DNA of 64,000 bases from Eutypa lata (Eukaryota > Ascomycota > Sordariomycetes > Xylariales > Diatrypaceae), in contig JAKULF010000012.1 in assembly GCA_022661535.1 (NCBI GenBank), positions 1,054,001 through 1,118,000 of the forward strand, read 5' to 3'. Shown in pieces: positions 46,449 through 58,004 of the stretch (position 1 is its first letter; each line of letters begins with the position of its first letter). Position numbers and translations under genes: made by a program. Below the pieces are notes generated by a model. The model saw only the letters and a program-made list of their open reading frames with translations, had not been told where the DNA came from and ran no database searches.

Positions 46449-48753
46449 CTAGAGATTGGCCCAATCAATCCTAGTCACCCGAGTCTTGAGGTCTGGCATC
46501 CCGGGGATGAGCTCTCGGGTACCACATTGGAGCGTCGCGGTTCGTTCCCGGAGGTCGAACTCGACAGCTCGAACCATCACGCGCTTCTCTGCTGGTATGG
46601 TCTTCTTCTCCACCCTGCCTACCGGCGAAATGGACCCGTTCTCCCCCCGGCCACTACCCCAGCGAGCATTGCCACCGGGGCCCAGGGGAAGATCGTCTAC
46701 GAGATCGGCGGATCCGTTGGAATAAGCGCCCGGACTATTCATCGAGTACCTAGTAGAGACGGGACTCGCCATGGAGTAAGTACTGGTAGAGCTCGATACC
46801 GGCCGGACGGGCTCGTCACCCTCCATATCCTCTTCTTCGATCGCCGTAATCCACATGCCGATCCGCGCTGCTAGTTCGCTATCCCACATCCCTTCCCGGC
46901 GAGAGCTAGTTCTTAGGAGTTGAATAGCTTGGCGTCGAGTAAGAGGATCTCTGCACTTCGTAGCTACGACAAAAAGAGGGGGCACGACGCCTAGATCGGC
47001 GCTGAAACTAGGCTTGATGTGTCGCGCGTTGTAATCCTGACCCCCGAAGATGTCCGGCTGGGTGGAGTGATGTCGGCAGGATCGCGGATCAGGGCACCGC
47101 TTCGCAGCTGCCCTTCGCTCTTCATCGCCAACCACCTCTGTGGCCAGGTCCACGATCTTTCGGAAATCTGGTAGGAATCTGTCGAACTGCATTTCACTAT
47201 CGGCGAACGTCATCATGAATAGGACCGAACCCATGATCTGGTTCATTTTCAGAACCGCAATTCCAGTTTTCTCCTGGCTGCTCTTCGAAGGGGCCGTTCG
47301 CGAAGCTAATATTGGCTCGAAGGCAGTAGTCCATCGTTGCATTTCTTCTCTAAACCCGGCCCCGTGAGCCTGTAGCGACTGGGGAAGGATTCCCATGGGA
47401 CTTATCGTTCTAGTGTATGAGAACATAGTTTCATTGAACCGCATTATCCTCTCGCAGAGATTGTCCCAGGCCAGTCGGGCTTCGAGTAGCGAATGAAATA
47501 CGTCAGGCACATTAGGCTGACTGGTTGATACCGGTGATCCCCCTTCAGACGATGGAGAGGTCGATGTTTCATTCTTCTGTGGAGTAAGGCGTATAACATA
47601 TGGCTGGGGAAAGTGAAAGGCCATATCGTAAGACTTGGCTTGGATAGCCAGACGGGTGAACATCTGAATAAGATCTTGGTCAACCGGCTCTTCAGGCCTA
47701 GGAAGGAAGGCTCTTCTACGCTCCGCACGCAATTGCTCCAGAAGCCCCAAGCCGTTCTGAATCTGCCTGATGGCCTGCTTATGATCTCCAATGAATGAGT
47801 CGAAGCAAGCGAGGAGAACTGTTGCCATAAGACTTATGCGCTGCGTCGCATGGTCTTGAGACGTAGTGCTGTACATGGCTTTGAGTGCATAATGATAGTG
47901 TCTAAAGGCGACCTCCCAGTGTTGCTGAATATGATCCGTCATATCCATCGCGTCGGAGGGGGAACCCGGCGGCGATTCAGATATCTTGTCCAGAGTCTTG
48001 TACAGCGCCCCTAGAGCTATCACCGAGTGGCGGACAGCTTCTTCTAAGTGGCATTCCTGCAGAACGCTCCGCGTCCAAAATGAGGAATCGAAAAAACCAG
48101 ACAGCTCACTAGCTGTATGTTCCCTGAATAGTTGGAAGTAAAGACCCTCTTGGGGGTCGAAAGAAAGCGTGGATGGCCGATGTAGGGTCAAGGAAGTTTC
48201 CACGGTTTCCACGGGCGTTTGCGGAGGAGTGAGTCTCTTGGTATGAGAAATAGTATTAGCCGTAATGGCTGGCCGCGACTGGAGTTGAGATACAACCGCA
48301 TGTGATGATGGTGGTGGTGACACTGACGGCGAGGTCCCAGAAGGATCAGCAGCCTTTACCGGCCGCGGAGCAATGGGAACTTCTTCATGAATCTTAGCCC
48401 GCGGGGGAGGAGGGTACCCGGTGCAGGCTTTCTTAGACCGTTGACATTGAGAGCAGGCCGGCCGCTTCTCGTCGCATTTGATCCGTCGCTGTCTAAGTAG
48501 AAATAGATATTAGCATAAGGCGTATATATAAATATGTAACTTTGTCTTTTTATATAAGACCTCGAACAGACCTCGAAAGTCAAATGGCCTTGTACGATAT
48601 TAGCACGTGCACATACTTGCAATTGTTGCAACCAGTCTTGACCTTCGGTTTGCTAGTCCGCACCCTTCTAGGTCTTTCACCCCCAGAGTCATTCTGGATG
48701 TTTCGTGTCGAGGCCATTCCACCGGCCTGTGAAACAACGCCGTGTCCTTGCAT
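46449..48753 (-). CDS. Zn2Cys6 transcription factor
   Basis: Two exons (48753-48617, 48492-46449) encode 726 residues. The 124-nt intron interrupts the zinc cluster right after the second cysteine (GCNNCK), a common position in fungal Zn2Cys6 genes. Cysteines lie at 42, 45, 52, 59, 62 and 69 with spacing 2-6-6-2-6 (KTGCNNCKQRRIKCDEKRPA then CSQC). The rest is a helical domain of the fungal_trans_2 type (HWEVAFRHYHYALKAMYSTT, LLACFDSFIGDHKQAIRQIQ, VFHSLLEARLAWDNLCERIM). The C-terminus has a Ser/Gly-rich stretch and ends VKTRVTRIDWANL-like. I chose the upstream Met (MQGHGV) because it precedes the cluster in frame; Met13 is an alternative start. The targets are unknown. Confidence 0.88.
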
Positions 48754-49492
48754 ATCGACGTTGGCGAATCTCGTTTGCTCAGAGAACGCAGTATGAAGCT
48801 ATTGGCTTCATGACAGCCCGATTGGCGCTTCACAAACCTGGGACCTCTGCGCCTGAAGAAAGCAGCAATATGATAAGAATATATTCGTCGGGAGATGTAC
48901 GGGTTGGCGGACCAATCTTTTAAAGAGAAAAATGGCTATTTCCTAAAGTGGTGTCCGCTGTGGGGAGTTCGCGGCGCGGCGACTGTGTGTGCCAGGGCGG
49001 CGGCAGACGATCTTCGGGGCGTTGTTTCGAAACGTAATAGGGTACGGTACCTGAATCTGCCTTGAATGCGATCGCGTAGAGGCGAGCTTCATACCAGATA
49101 TCTCAACAGCTTTTTCTGTTTCACAAAAAGAAAAAATGAGATTAATAATACTAGGTATTCAAGGTCTTTTTTTAAAAAGAGATCTTATAAGGAGGAATAA
49201 GTGAACCAAAGGATCTAACCGAAGGAGTTATATGAACCAACTAAGTGGCAAAAATAAGAAGGACGACAATGCAATATATCTAAATGGGTTGAAGTCCATA
49301 CAGGGGAGGGATAGCGGTAGACAGATTAAGTTGGTAGGCGGATCGAACTGCTACTAAGTATAAATATGGTACTAACGTAAAAGAGGAATTAGAAGCTTGA
49401 GTCAGTTGACTAGGATTATTCGCGAATAATTGAAGAAACATTTCATTCGGGGGGCTTAGACTTTGGAGGCAGGTAGGAGGTAACTAGGTATG

Positions 49493-49532
49493 TAGTCAGG
49501 TAGTCAGGTAGTCAGGTAGTCAGGTAGTGAGG
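49493..49532. repeat. Octamer tandem repeat TAGTCAGG
   Basis: Four perfect TAGTCAGG units followed by one TAGTGAGG unit, then decaying GTAGTGGAGG-like sequence. Confidence 0.9.
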
Positions 49533-52500
49533 TAGTGGAGGTATGTAGGTTAGTGGAGGTACGGGATGTAGGGGATCGATGTGGAATTGGGATGATATTA
49601 TAGCTCTTGCTCTGCACTACACTGCAGGCTGAGGTTACCCAAACACAGGCGAACTTACTGTACGGTATTGGTACTATCTACATATACGGACTTTATAGGT
49701 ACGTAAATTCGATCAATTAAAACACCAACTCTTTCTTGGCCCCCCCTTTTGTGTAACCTCAATCCCGCGCATAAACCGCTTGCTTGCTTGCTGCATGTGT
49801 GAGTGAGGTATCTGGGTATGTATGTAAGCAAGTGACAAGCGAAGAGACGGATATAGAAAATAGAGACTGTATTGTACGGAGCATATGTTGCAGTAGCAGC
49901 AGTAGATAGCGCCAGCAATTCTTTTCCTCAAATCCCCTGCAAGCCTCATGCGGAGCTAATTACTTCTTAAGAGATTCATACTACACTACCTACTTTATAC
50001 TACGTACCTACCTGCATGCATAAAGGGTCATTACATGCCCGTCCGTGGCACAATAGATCACTAATGGGCCTTGATGTCTGACTGGCTGCCTACCTGCTAT
50101 ATGGGGGAACGTCATTTCGGGTGGTTGTAGCATCGCTGCGGTCCAGAGATTCCCGGGTGTAGTTACAAGGTTAACGATCCTCCTGCGAATATGATCTACA
50201 CTATTGCTGCTTTGTATGACTTCATGTTATCTTTTTTCTCTTGCGTCTGTATCGTTGTCAAACGAAGAGCACTGCCAGCGTCTGTTTGAGGCGACAAGAA
50301 TTGAATTGAAGAAAGTTCGACTATACCGAAAAAAAGATCAGGATAGCCATGAGGCATTAATGGTACAGTACATAACTATTGATTGAAGGAATGTTCTGGT
50401 GAGGTCCTCTACTCCTCGCGCATGTCTTGGCTTAGAGGCGGCTAGCTGAACCGGGGACTCATCTCATCGATTTTGGGGGGGGGGGGGTCTAGCCAGGATT
50501 GAATTGTCTATCCTCACTGAGACGAATATATTTTTTAAAGATTCAAGTCGCGTTCTACTATTCTATTCTAACTACGTATCTACCTACCTGCCTACTTAAC
50601 TTAAGTACCTAAGGTAGCATATATGCTATAGTCTGGCTTGGGTAATAGAAACATAACTACCATCCTCCTATCTTACCACGTAGTAAGTGAGGATCTAAGC
50701 AACCAAGGGACATACACTGGTAGACTGATAATTCACAGAAGCTTAATGAACAAACATCCGAGTATTCTTTAGAGGGGAAGCGGGGTGATGTAATCAAGTC
50801 ATATCATCTACACATATAATAGGATCTCACCTATAATCCCCGTCTCACGGCATCTGCGTACTTTCTCATCACGGGGAGGGTAGTAAGTACAAATCATTAC
50901 CCCAAATATTGTCCACTTCAAGTGTACGGTTATCATCTCCAAGACATGCTTTAGTACCTATGAGGTTGGTACATTAGATTCCAAGATCTTGGATCGTCTA
51001 CCCAAAAGCGCCCCCTGCTACGAAAGGTGAAACTTATACAGTAATTTTATATACATGCATACCCCCCTAAGGAACCGTGCATCCACCAATAGTAGGCCGA
51101 CTTCAGCATCCCGATATACAGCATGCCGGGAACCTGCGCTGCCGCGTCACTTACCAGAAGAGTGAGAGGAGCCTTGCCTGCAATAACACCCTACTCTCTT
51201 TTTATTTATTTCATTTCCCTAGTTCGTAAAACGTGGTTGATGGAGACTACTACGTAGATTTCCGTTCACTACGTTTGTGCCTTATCTTGCCTGCTTGCTT
51301 GCTCGCTTGCTCGCTTCGAAACATGATCAATGAAACAATCGGAAGCGGCCCGCATTCGAGAATATAATTCGAACATCTATAGTCTCCACCCACCAAATTT
51401 CCGCTCAGCCCTATGGGGGCCAGTATAGCTTATTGGTTCGTGGAAGAAGAAAAGATCAATCGCTCTCCGCCGAATCCTTCGTTGCCAAGTCCGTTCTGAT
51501 GCATGTGAGCACCGTCTTTCCCTCCCTCTCTCTGCCTCTGCACTGCATTCTGCTTCCTCCTGTCAACCCAATTGTGGAGCCTGGCTGTCAGCAGCTCAGG
51601 GGTCAAGCTACCCTGTTCTGTTTTTCATCTTGACTATCAGCCCTACCGTATCACTGTCTTGATTTGCTGGCGAGGTTAATTAGCCTGCATTAGCTGTATC
51701 TACCGAGGCCGCACTTCTGGGACTGAGATTGGCCAGTCAAACAACGTCACCATCTCCACCCCTGCCACCCTCTCCCCCCACGGTACTCTTCCCGAATGTT
51801 CATAGGGCACTTCCTTACCTCCCTCTGCCCCCTTTTGGGGTTCTTGTCCTGGGGAGGGGGTATGATTGATTCAGATGTCTAGATCGGCATTTAGGCACAA
51901 GCCAGTCAAGCAACCATTTAGGAAGCAGAAGACACATTCTAGCGAAATGTCTGCTGAAGATTGCATCAAACTCTTCAGCACTGATCGTATATCGTTAGCA
52001 TGAACTCGGTGGGATAAACCATCCGACTGTGTCTTATATCTCCTTTCAGTTCCTCCGGATCTTTTGATTTCCGGGACACTTTTTTTTTTGTACATCTCTT
52101 CGACTTTGCCGTCAACTTACCTAAACGCAGTTCGCTATAACTATCTACCAGCCGATATACCCCGTCTATTACTACGCAACCCCTAGGTACGCAACCCGGA
52201 AAATGCGGCCTCCCACCAGAGCCTGTCGGTCTCTACAACTTTGGACACGAGGCACGAGATGCGCGACATTTCACAAATCGCTAGTCGCACCAATCGCCAT
52301 ACACCAACTCAACAAGAGAACCAAGAATCATAGCGACAGTCTAATACGTCTAACATGTGTAATACCATATCACAATCCCATACCATGACAGAAACGATCA
52401 TCCCACTAGCGTCCCGCAGGCGACCAAGCCACACAACGTTGACCGCCCCGCCATAGCGTTTGGTATCTCGCCGCATAGCGAGGGAACTACCGAAGTTTCG

Positions 52501-53660
52501 GTGATCTCACACTGCCTGATTACATATCTTACCTACTACCTTACCACCTAGCCTGCTCACTAGGCGGGAGGCTTATCAAGCTACCTAATAACTTCCATCG
52601 CCAGATGTCGGCTGGCTCGTTTATCCAATTCATGTTATTGGTGTTGTCATGATAACTGACGCATTGCTACAGTCGCTACCTTAAAAAAATACTACTACGT
52701 TGCAGTTTGGAAACACGGCATGCATGTTATTATCTAGGCTTCAGTGACGATGGACTTAAAATACCTGTTAAACATATATAGCTTGTGCGACCATGACAGC
52801 CTGGCTTGACTTTTCGGCCCTACTATTACGACTGGCGAACAACAGGCACAAAAAAACAACACCGTAGTGCTCATTCCGGCCGGACACTGGGTTTATCTCG
52901 CGGTGTGATATGTGGCAGGTTTTGCATTGACAAGACGACGAGGTTGTCCGTCTGACTCAGATGGTTCACCAGCGTCGTCAGTGAGTCGTCAGTGGATGTT
53001 TAGTTGTTAGATAACGTGGAAAGTGCACGAGATGCCATCGCCACCAATGTCTCCGCGGTTTACTTACTCCAAATCTTATGTATTGTACAATAGTTAATAC
53101 GAGGCCCATTGGTATATTCACATGACGCGGCGTAGAATCTGCAACACGAATCCCTGTATCTAACGTTATACATGTCCCCAGGAAACCCCACGTTAGACCT
53201 TATTAATCACCTCGCGCTTGAGTTTGACTCTTGGCTCAAGTTAAGTTGACAACTTTACATGTGTATGTGCCCTGTGTGCTTCAAGGTTGCGTGTGGTGTG
53301 TGTAACCCGACCCACCGAGTCATATAGGTGATACAGTGCACCACCCACGTCTACATGCACTGCTGTGTCTAGTTGTCAATGCAGATAGACAGAGAGGATA
53401 CCCATTCAAGAAGGACTCTCATAAGCGCTCGGTTACACAGGACCAACTACGTCACGATATACCTAGTTACGGCTCATATATGTAAGTAATTCTATACCGC
53501 GGTGATGTAAGGGATGGGTGCATGCATGTACGTAAGGAGTAACTATGTACATACCTAAGTTCGGGAGCAGGGAAGGCGGCGGAATAGTTCCTCTACTCCC
53601 CGATGGGGGGTTCGTATACTCAAACAAGTTACGAGTACATAGCACTAATTACAGTGTTTA

Positions 53661-53684
53661 CATACATACATACATACATACATA
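53661..53684. repeat. CATA tetramer microsatellite
   Basis: Six CATA units. The same tetramer recurs at several other intergenic sites and in RPB11 intron 1. Confidence 0.9.
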
Positions 53685-54001
53685 TGTTTGAGCAGATAGA
53701 CTGACTACCTTGTAGTTCGTATGATGCGTGATTCCATAATGTGATGGGAATCAATGCAAGCCACCGAAGGTCCGGCCGTGGGTCACGTTCCATCTGCGAC
53801 CCCCGAAAAGACGGACGCGGTAGAACGAACGGAGATGGGGAGCCTGGGGAAATCTGCCTAACCAGGCTGCCAGGGGATGTGGAGAATGCCGTCGATTCTG
53901 CCTCGACGGTTCGGCCTCGTCAGGTGGGTATTCGATGATTCGAATGCCGCCCGACTTTTGCGGCTTGCCCGAAACCTTTCTGTCTCGATTAGTGGGAGGA
54001 A

Positions 54002-54060
54002 GGGGCGGTCGGGCGGGCGGGCCTAACTAGACTTATTTAGTTAGTGTCTTCCCGCCCCGC
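54002..54060. other. GC-rich hairpin with G-quadruplex potential
   Basis: G-runs at 54002-54005, 54011-54013, 54015-54017 and 54019-54021 with 1-5 nt loops fit a G4 pattern. The same arm can also pair as a hairpin: GGGCGGG (54011-54017) with CCCGCCC (54051-54057), and CTAACTA (54023-54029) with TAGTTAG (54038-54044). Confidence 0.6.
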
Positions 54061-55021
54061 CACCCCGATCCGGTAACCCCAGAATCGAGGCGCAGCCCGG
54101 CCATGACCGAAGATGAGCGCCTCGCACGAATTTGATATTGCGTCGCTCGGTATTCGTATGTGATCATGATATATGTATGTATGTATGTACGAAGTAGTAT
54201 AGGTACCAATGAATATGCATAACGGGTGAAACCTCAGATGAGGCGCATATTTTTTAATCTACCTAATTTGGTAATACATGATACATGATGATATAGCTTC
54301 ACAGATGATCAACCGAGGTTCATGTGGTCAGGTGTTTCTACGAAGTACCGGCAGACCAATTCCTGCTACTATTACCATTCTAGTTGAGCCGCAATGAATC
54401 TAGATCCTTACATGTCTCGGAGTCTTCTTCATACGTATTAGTCTATAACAAGTGCTTATGCAGGCAGCGAGCGAGGTTGCATACATTCCTACCTACATAC
54501 CTACCGAGAGATCTGTAGGTTTCATGTTAGAGCTACAAAGTCAAATGACATTAGTTAGTCTGATATCAAGAGTAGCTACCTACTCTTAACAGCAGTTGAA
54601 TTCTTCATGCAGGGTTACAACATTGTGTAATTGACATCCCAGGCACTCTTCAAAATAGAGAGACACCAAATACTAGCTTACATGCCGTAACTATCTGAAG
54701 CTGTATAGTCCATTTTGAATTTCAATGTTTCTAGACTGCCGATCTGAAGGTGATGTCGTAGGCCGTGTTGAAAGATATGTACCTACTTCGTAGAGACGGG
54801 ATAGTTCAATTAACTGCGGCCAATCATTGGCTGTCGATATCCGCAAAAGTAAAGAAAAAGCTTCTATCGATAAGCTGAACTTCCATCTCCCCACTGTAGC
54901 TACTGAACTCTCATGACTTGCTTGAACGAGCACAATTGCGAAACCTCTACCTAAAATAGGCAGTTGTTTGTATCCTGAAGCTTGAAATTAAAACAGCCGT
55001 TCAATCAACATACGAACCGCA

Positions 55022-55789
55022 ATGGCGTCTCCTCAGAAACCCCCGCCGACGCCAGCGGCTGCGACAATCACAACCACAACCACCACCACCACCACCCCCA
55101 CCCCCGAACAGCAGCAAAAACCCCCATTCGAGAACCCCTTCACCCACAACGTCGCGCTGGGCATAACGCCCATAGCAATGTTCGCGCTCTTCCTACCGCC
55201 GCGCCGTCTCGACATGCGCCAGATCCTCCTCGGCGGGGTGGCGGTATGGGGCACGAACCAGCTGGTGTACGACTACAGCGGGCGGTCCTTCGCGCAGCGA
55301 TTCAACTCGCGCATGGCGTCCATGGTGGGCACCGAGCTCCCCGAGAAGGCACAGCGAACACAGCTTCTGCTCCGCCAGGAGCGCGAGCGGCGGCGGCAGC
55401 AGCAGCGGGACGCGGAGCAGCTCGAGCGCCTGAGGCAGGAGGCCCAGGCGCTGGGGCTGCCGGCCGGTGATGCGGAGTTGAGGGGGGTGTTGAAGGAGAG
55501 GGAGATGGAAAGGGAGAAGGGACAGAAGGGTGAGGGTGAGGGGCAGGGGCAGGGGAAGAAGGAGAGAGGCGCTCTGGAGGCGATTTGGATGGGCGATCAG
55601 GATGATGACTGGAAGGAGAAGAGAGATCGGAGGGAGAAGGAGGCCCTTAGTGAGGGTGGTGGTGGGTATTGGGGCTTGATCGCGGATCAGCTTGCCGAGG
55701 TTTGGAGTCGCGGTCGGAAGAAGGAGCTCGAGGCCCAGGCTGCTGAGGTAAAGGCTAAGGGGGATGCGAATGAAGGAAAGAAGCCTTGA
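55022..55789 (+). CDS. Small membrane protein with coiled-coil tail (fungal 'rhomboid family membrane protein' type)
   Basis: An intronless frame of 255 residues with a good start context (CGCAATGGCG). A Thr/Pro-rich N-terminus (poly-Thr residues ~18-26) precedes a conserved-looking block, FENPFTHNVALGITPIAMFA, with one or two hydrophobic segments (about residues 45-82) linked by LPPRRLDMR. A long Arg/Glu/Gln coiled coil follows (residues ~105-150), then a Lys/Glu/Gly-rich charged tail. Ascomycete proteins of this layout are often labelled rhomboid family, but I see no GxSG or His catalytic motif, so protease activity is not supported. It may be a membrane-anchored, possibly mitochondrial protein; that is inference. 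Confidence 0.8.
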   Translation: MASPQKPPPTPAAATITTTTTTTTTPTPEQQQKPPFENPFTHNVALGITPIAMFALFLPPRRLDMRQILLGGVAVWGTNQLVYDYSGRSFAQRFNSRMASMVGTELPEKAQRTQLLLRQERERRRQQQRDAEQLERLRQEAQALGLPAGDAELRGVLKEREMEREKGQKGEGEGQGQGKKERGALEAIWMGDQDDDWKEKRDRREKEALSEGGGGYWGLIADQLAEVWSRGRKKELEAQAAEVKAKGDANEGKKP

Positions 55790-56235
55790 GGGGTTGCGTT
55801 GTTGTGAATGGTGTGTGTGTGTGTGTGAATGGAAAGTAGCCGTGGTGAAAAGTTGTACATTGTATACTAGGTATTGGCTTGCATATATAACGGGAAGCGG
55901 AGCATATGTTTTACGTTTGGAATTGATTCATGGGGTGGTCATCCCCGTTACGTTACAATGGTTGCCAATATCACCAATATAAGATCTCTACTGTCATTGT
56001 CGATATCATTACATGTGAGGAAAGCGATGGGTTGGAAGATAAATCCGAGTTCATGAGCTCTAAGCAGATCAGATGGAACGCGCCATCCACGCCTCCAAAC
56101 GCCTTAGGAAATCGCATCTCTCGCAGCCATTCATTTTCCTCCTATACCACTAACTAACCGACCAGTAAGGCGCAACTCATTTCAACCTCGATCTCAATCT
56201 CAATCTCAATCTCAAGTCCAGATGCAACCCCAAGC
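55790..56235. other. Convergent spacer
   Basis: A 446-bp tail-to-tail spacer between the membrane-protein gene and the lysine-rich protein gene. It has a GT run directly after the first stop codon (about 55808-55828) and a CAATCT hexamer run near 56192-56216. No gene is seen. Confidence 0.5.
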
Positions 56236-56984
56236 TCAACTTCTACTCCCCTTCTTACCCTCTCTCTTCAGCGCAGCCTTCTCCGCGGACGCGACCAGCT
56301 TCTCGCGCTCCTTGAGCCTGCGGCCCGTCAAGGCCTTGCCGGTCTTGCTCTTGAGCCGCGCGGCCTCCTTGGCCTTGCGCACGCGCGCCTTCTCCAGCTT
56401 GGCCTCCGCCTTCTGGTCGTACCGTGCCGTCCAGACCGCGAGCTCCTTCTCCACCTCGTCCGCTCTCGGGTCCGCGGCCCCCAGCTTCTTCTGGATCTTC
56501 TCCCGCTGCCTCTCGATCAGCATGATGCGGCGCCGCGTCGTGCGGTTGAGTCCGCTTGGTGGCGGCTGGTTCTTTTTGGACTTGCTTCCCTCGTCTTCTT
56601 CGGGTTTGGTTATCGCTGCGGCGTCTATGGGCGTAGGTTTCGTGTCAATCATGAACAATGGCGCTGCGGTTGCATCTGCTGCCTGTGTCGTCTTCGACTT
56701 CTTATTCTTCTTGCCAGACTTTTGAAGCTTGTTATCGTCAGAACACGATCCCAAATGTTCTTGCATCCCTAAGTGATTGCAAGAGAACTCACGTTTTCCA
56801 CTACAGCTACTCCGCCCGAGCTATCAGAGTCCTCGCTATCAGAGCTTGGAGGAGTGTCTACTCGCTTTGACTTCTTGTCCTTCGTTGTGCTCTTCTCTAC
56901 GGCATCCCGGGATACCTTCTTATCTCGCTTCTTTGACTTGTCGGTCTCTTCCTTCCGAGGTTTGTCGGCCTTCACTTTCGCCAT
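56236..56984 (-). CDS. Lysine-rich nuclear/nucleolar-type protein, unknown function
   Basis: Two exons (56984-56793, 56727-56236) give 227 residues. The 65-nt intron has a GTGAGT donor and a good branch site (TTCTGACGA) before AACAAG. The N-terminal 60 residues are Lys/Glu/Asp-rich with an acidic serine stretch (PPSSDSEDSDSSGG). A second basic stretch follows (KKNKKSK). The C-terminal part is a long charged helix (NRTTRRRIMLIERQREKIQK, LKSKTGKALTGRRLKEREKL). Composition resembles nucleolar ribosome-biogenesis proteins, but I do not recognise a family, so the role is inferred from composition only. Confidence 0.8.
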
Positions 56985-58004
56985 CTTGACCGTATGCGCC
57001 TAGGCAGATAGAAGTCGCGAATTATGTTGTAGACAAGGTATAGTTCGCAGTTCAGATAGTTTAGTGTTAGGTAAACAATCAGATGATATATTTAGAAGCT
57101 TCAAGCTTGTTCTCAATCCCAATACTTGAAGGAGAATGGATTGTCCCTTTCAAAACTTGTCAGCTGGAAGAAGCAAAAGGAAAAAAAGTTATGGCATTTC
57201 TTATCTTATCAGAATACAGTTGCCGTACTGTGCAGCAGCCCCACCATGGCTGTCTCCACCAGGCAGTTACCTACCTGCCTACCCAAGGTGCCTCACCAGC
57301 CGCCAGCTCACGTCAACTTTGAATAGGGGTTGAGATGCATTCCCAGGTATTGAGATAGAAACATTGAAGTATATTTACGAAACTGGAATTCTCCTCCGGA
57401 CTCAGTTAATGAATGAGCAGTGATGTGATCAGCCATTTTCTTGCCTACAGATACGCAGGTAGGTATGTATTAAGTTCCACCATTACTTATCCGTCAACGT
57501 AGACGTTGCTTCATTTTCCCAGTAGCCATGATCATGTCATAAATGGTAAAGATATCATCCTGGTCCTATAATTTAACAATGCAGCTTTCATGTTAGGTAT
57601 TTGGTACACACCACTCCAAAATACTCATCCTACTCCGCTACAACGACATGACACAGCTCGGTCATGCATAGCGAAGGAGAAGACAACGCCGGTAACAAGA
57701 AAGCGAAGATAGCCGAGACCTAAGAAAGAATCACGAGGCGAATAGAAAAGAATGGACCAAATAAGCGACTCAAACATTGTACCTAAAGTCGCATCATATA
57801 AACCTGGCTAGTTGTAATGCATCCGGTTCTATAGTGAAAAGCTTATTCGCTGTATAGATATCCCTAGGAACATGAAATATATCTCAAAACGACCGACCCG
57901 TGGATTTTGAGGCGAATAAATTCACTAAGGCCTGAAGAAAGAAAGACGTCCAGGACTCAACAGAGATAACACTCGACTGACCGACAATCTATCGCTAGCA
58001 CAGC
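56985..58004. other. Spacer between lysine-rich protein and oxygenase genes
   Basis: A 1.0 kb stretch with the promoter of the upstream gene and the 3' flank of the oxygenase gene. I see nothing coding. Confidence 0.5.

Larger units (their letters stand above)
48754..55021. other. 6.3 kb interval without recognised genes
   Basis: The largest gene-free stretch of the window. It holds an octamer tandem repeat at 49493-49532, a G12 run near 50476-50488, CATA repeats at 53661-53684 and a GC-rich island at about 53745-54130. Short frames throughout show no domain or consistent splice partners. A spliced small gene or long non-coding RNA cannot be excluded. Confidence 0.55.
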
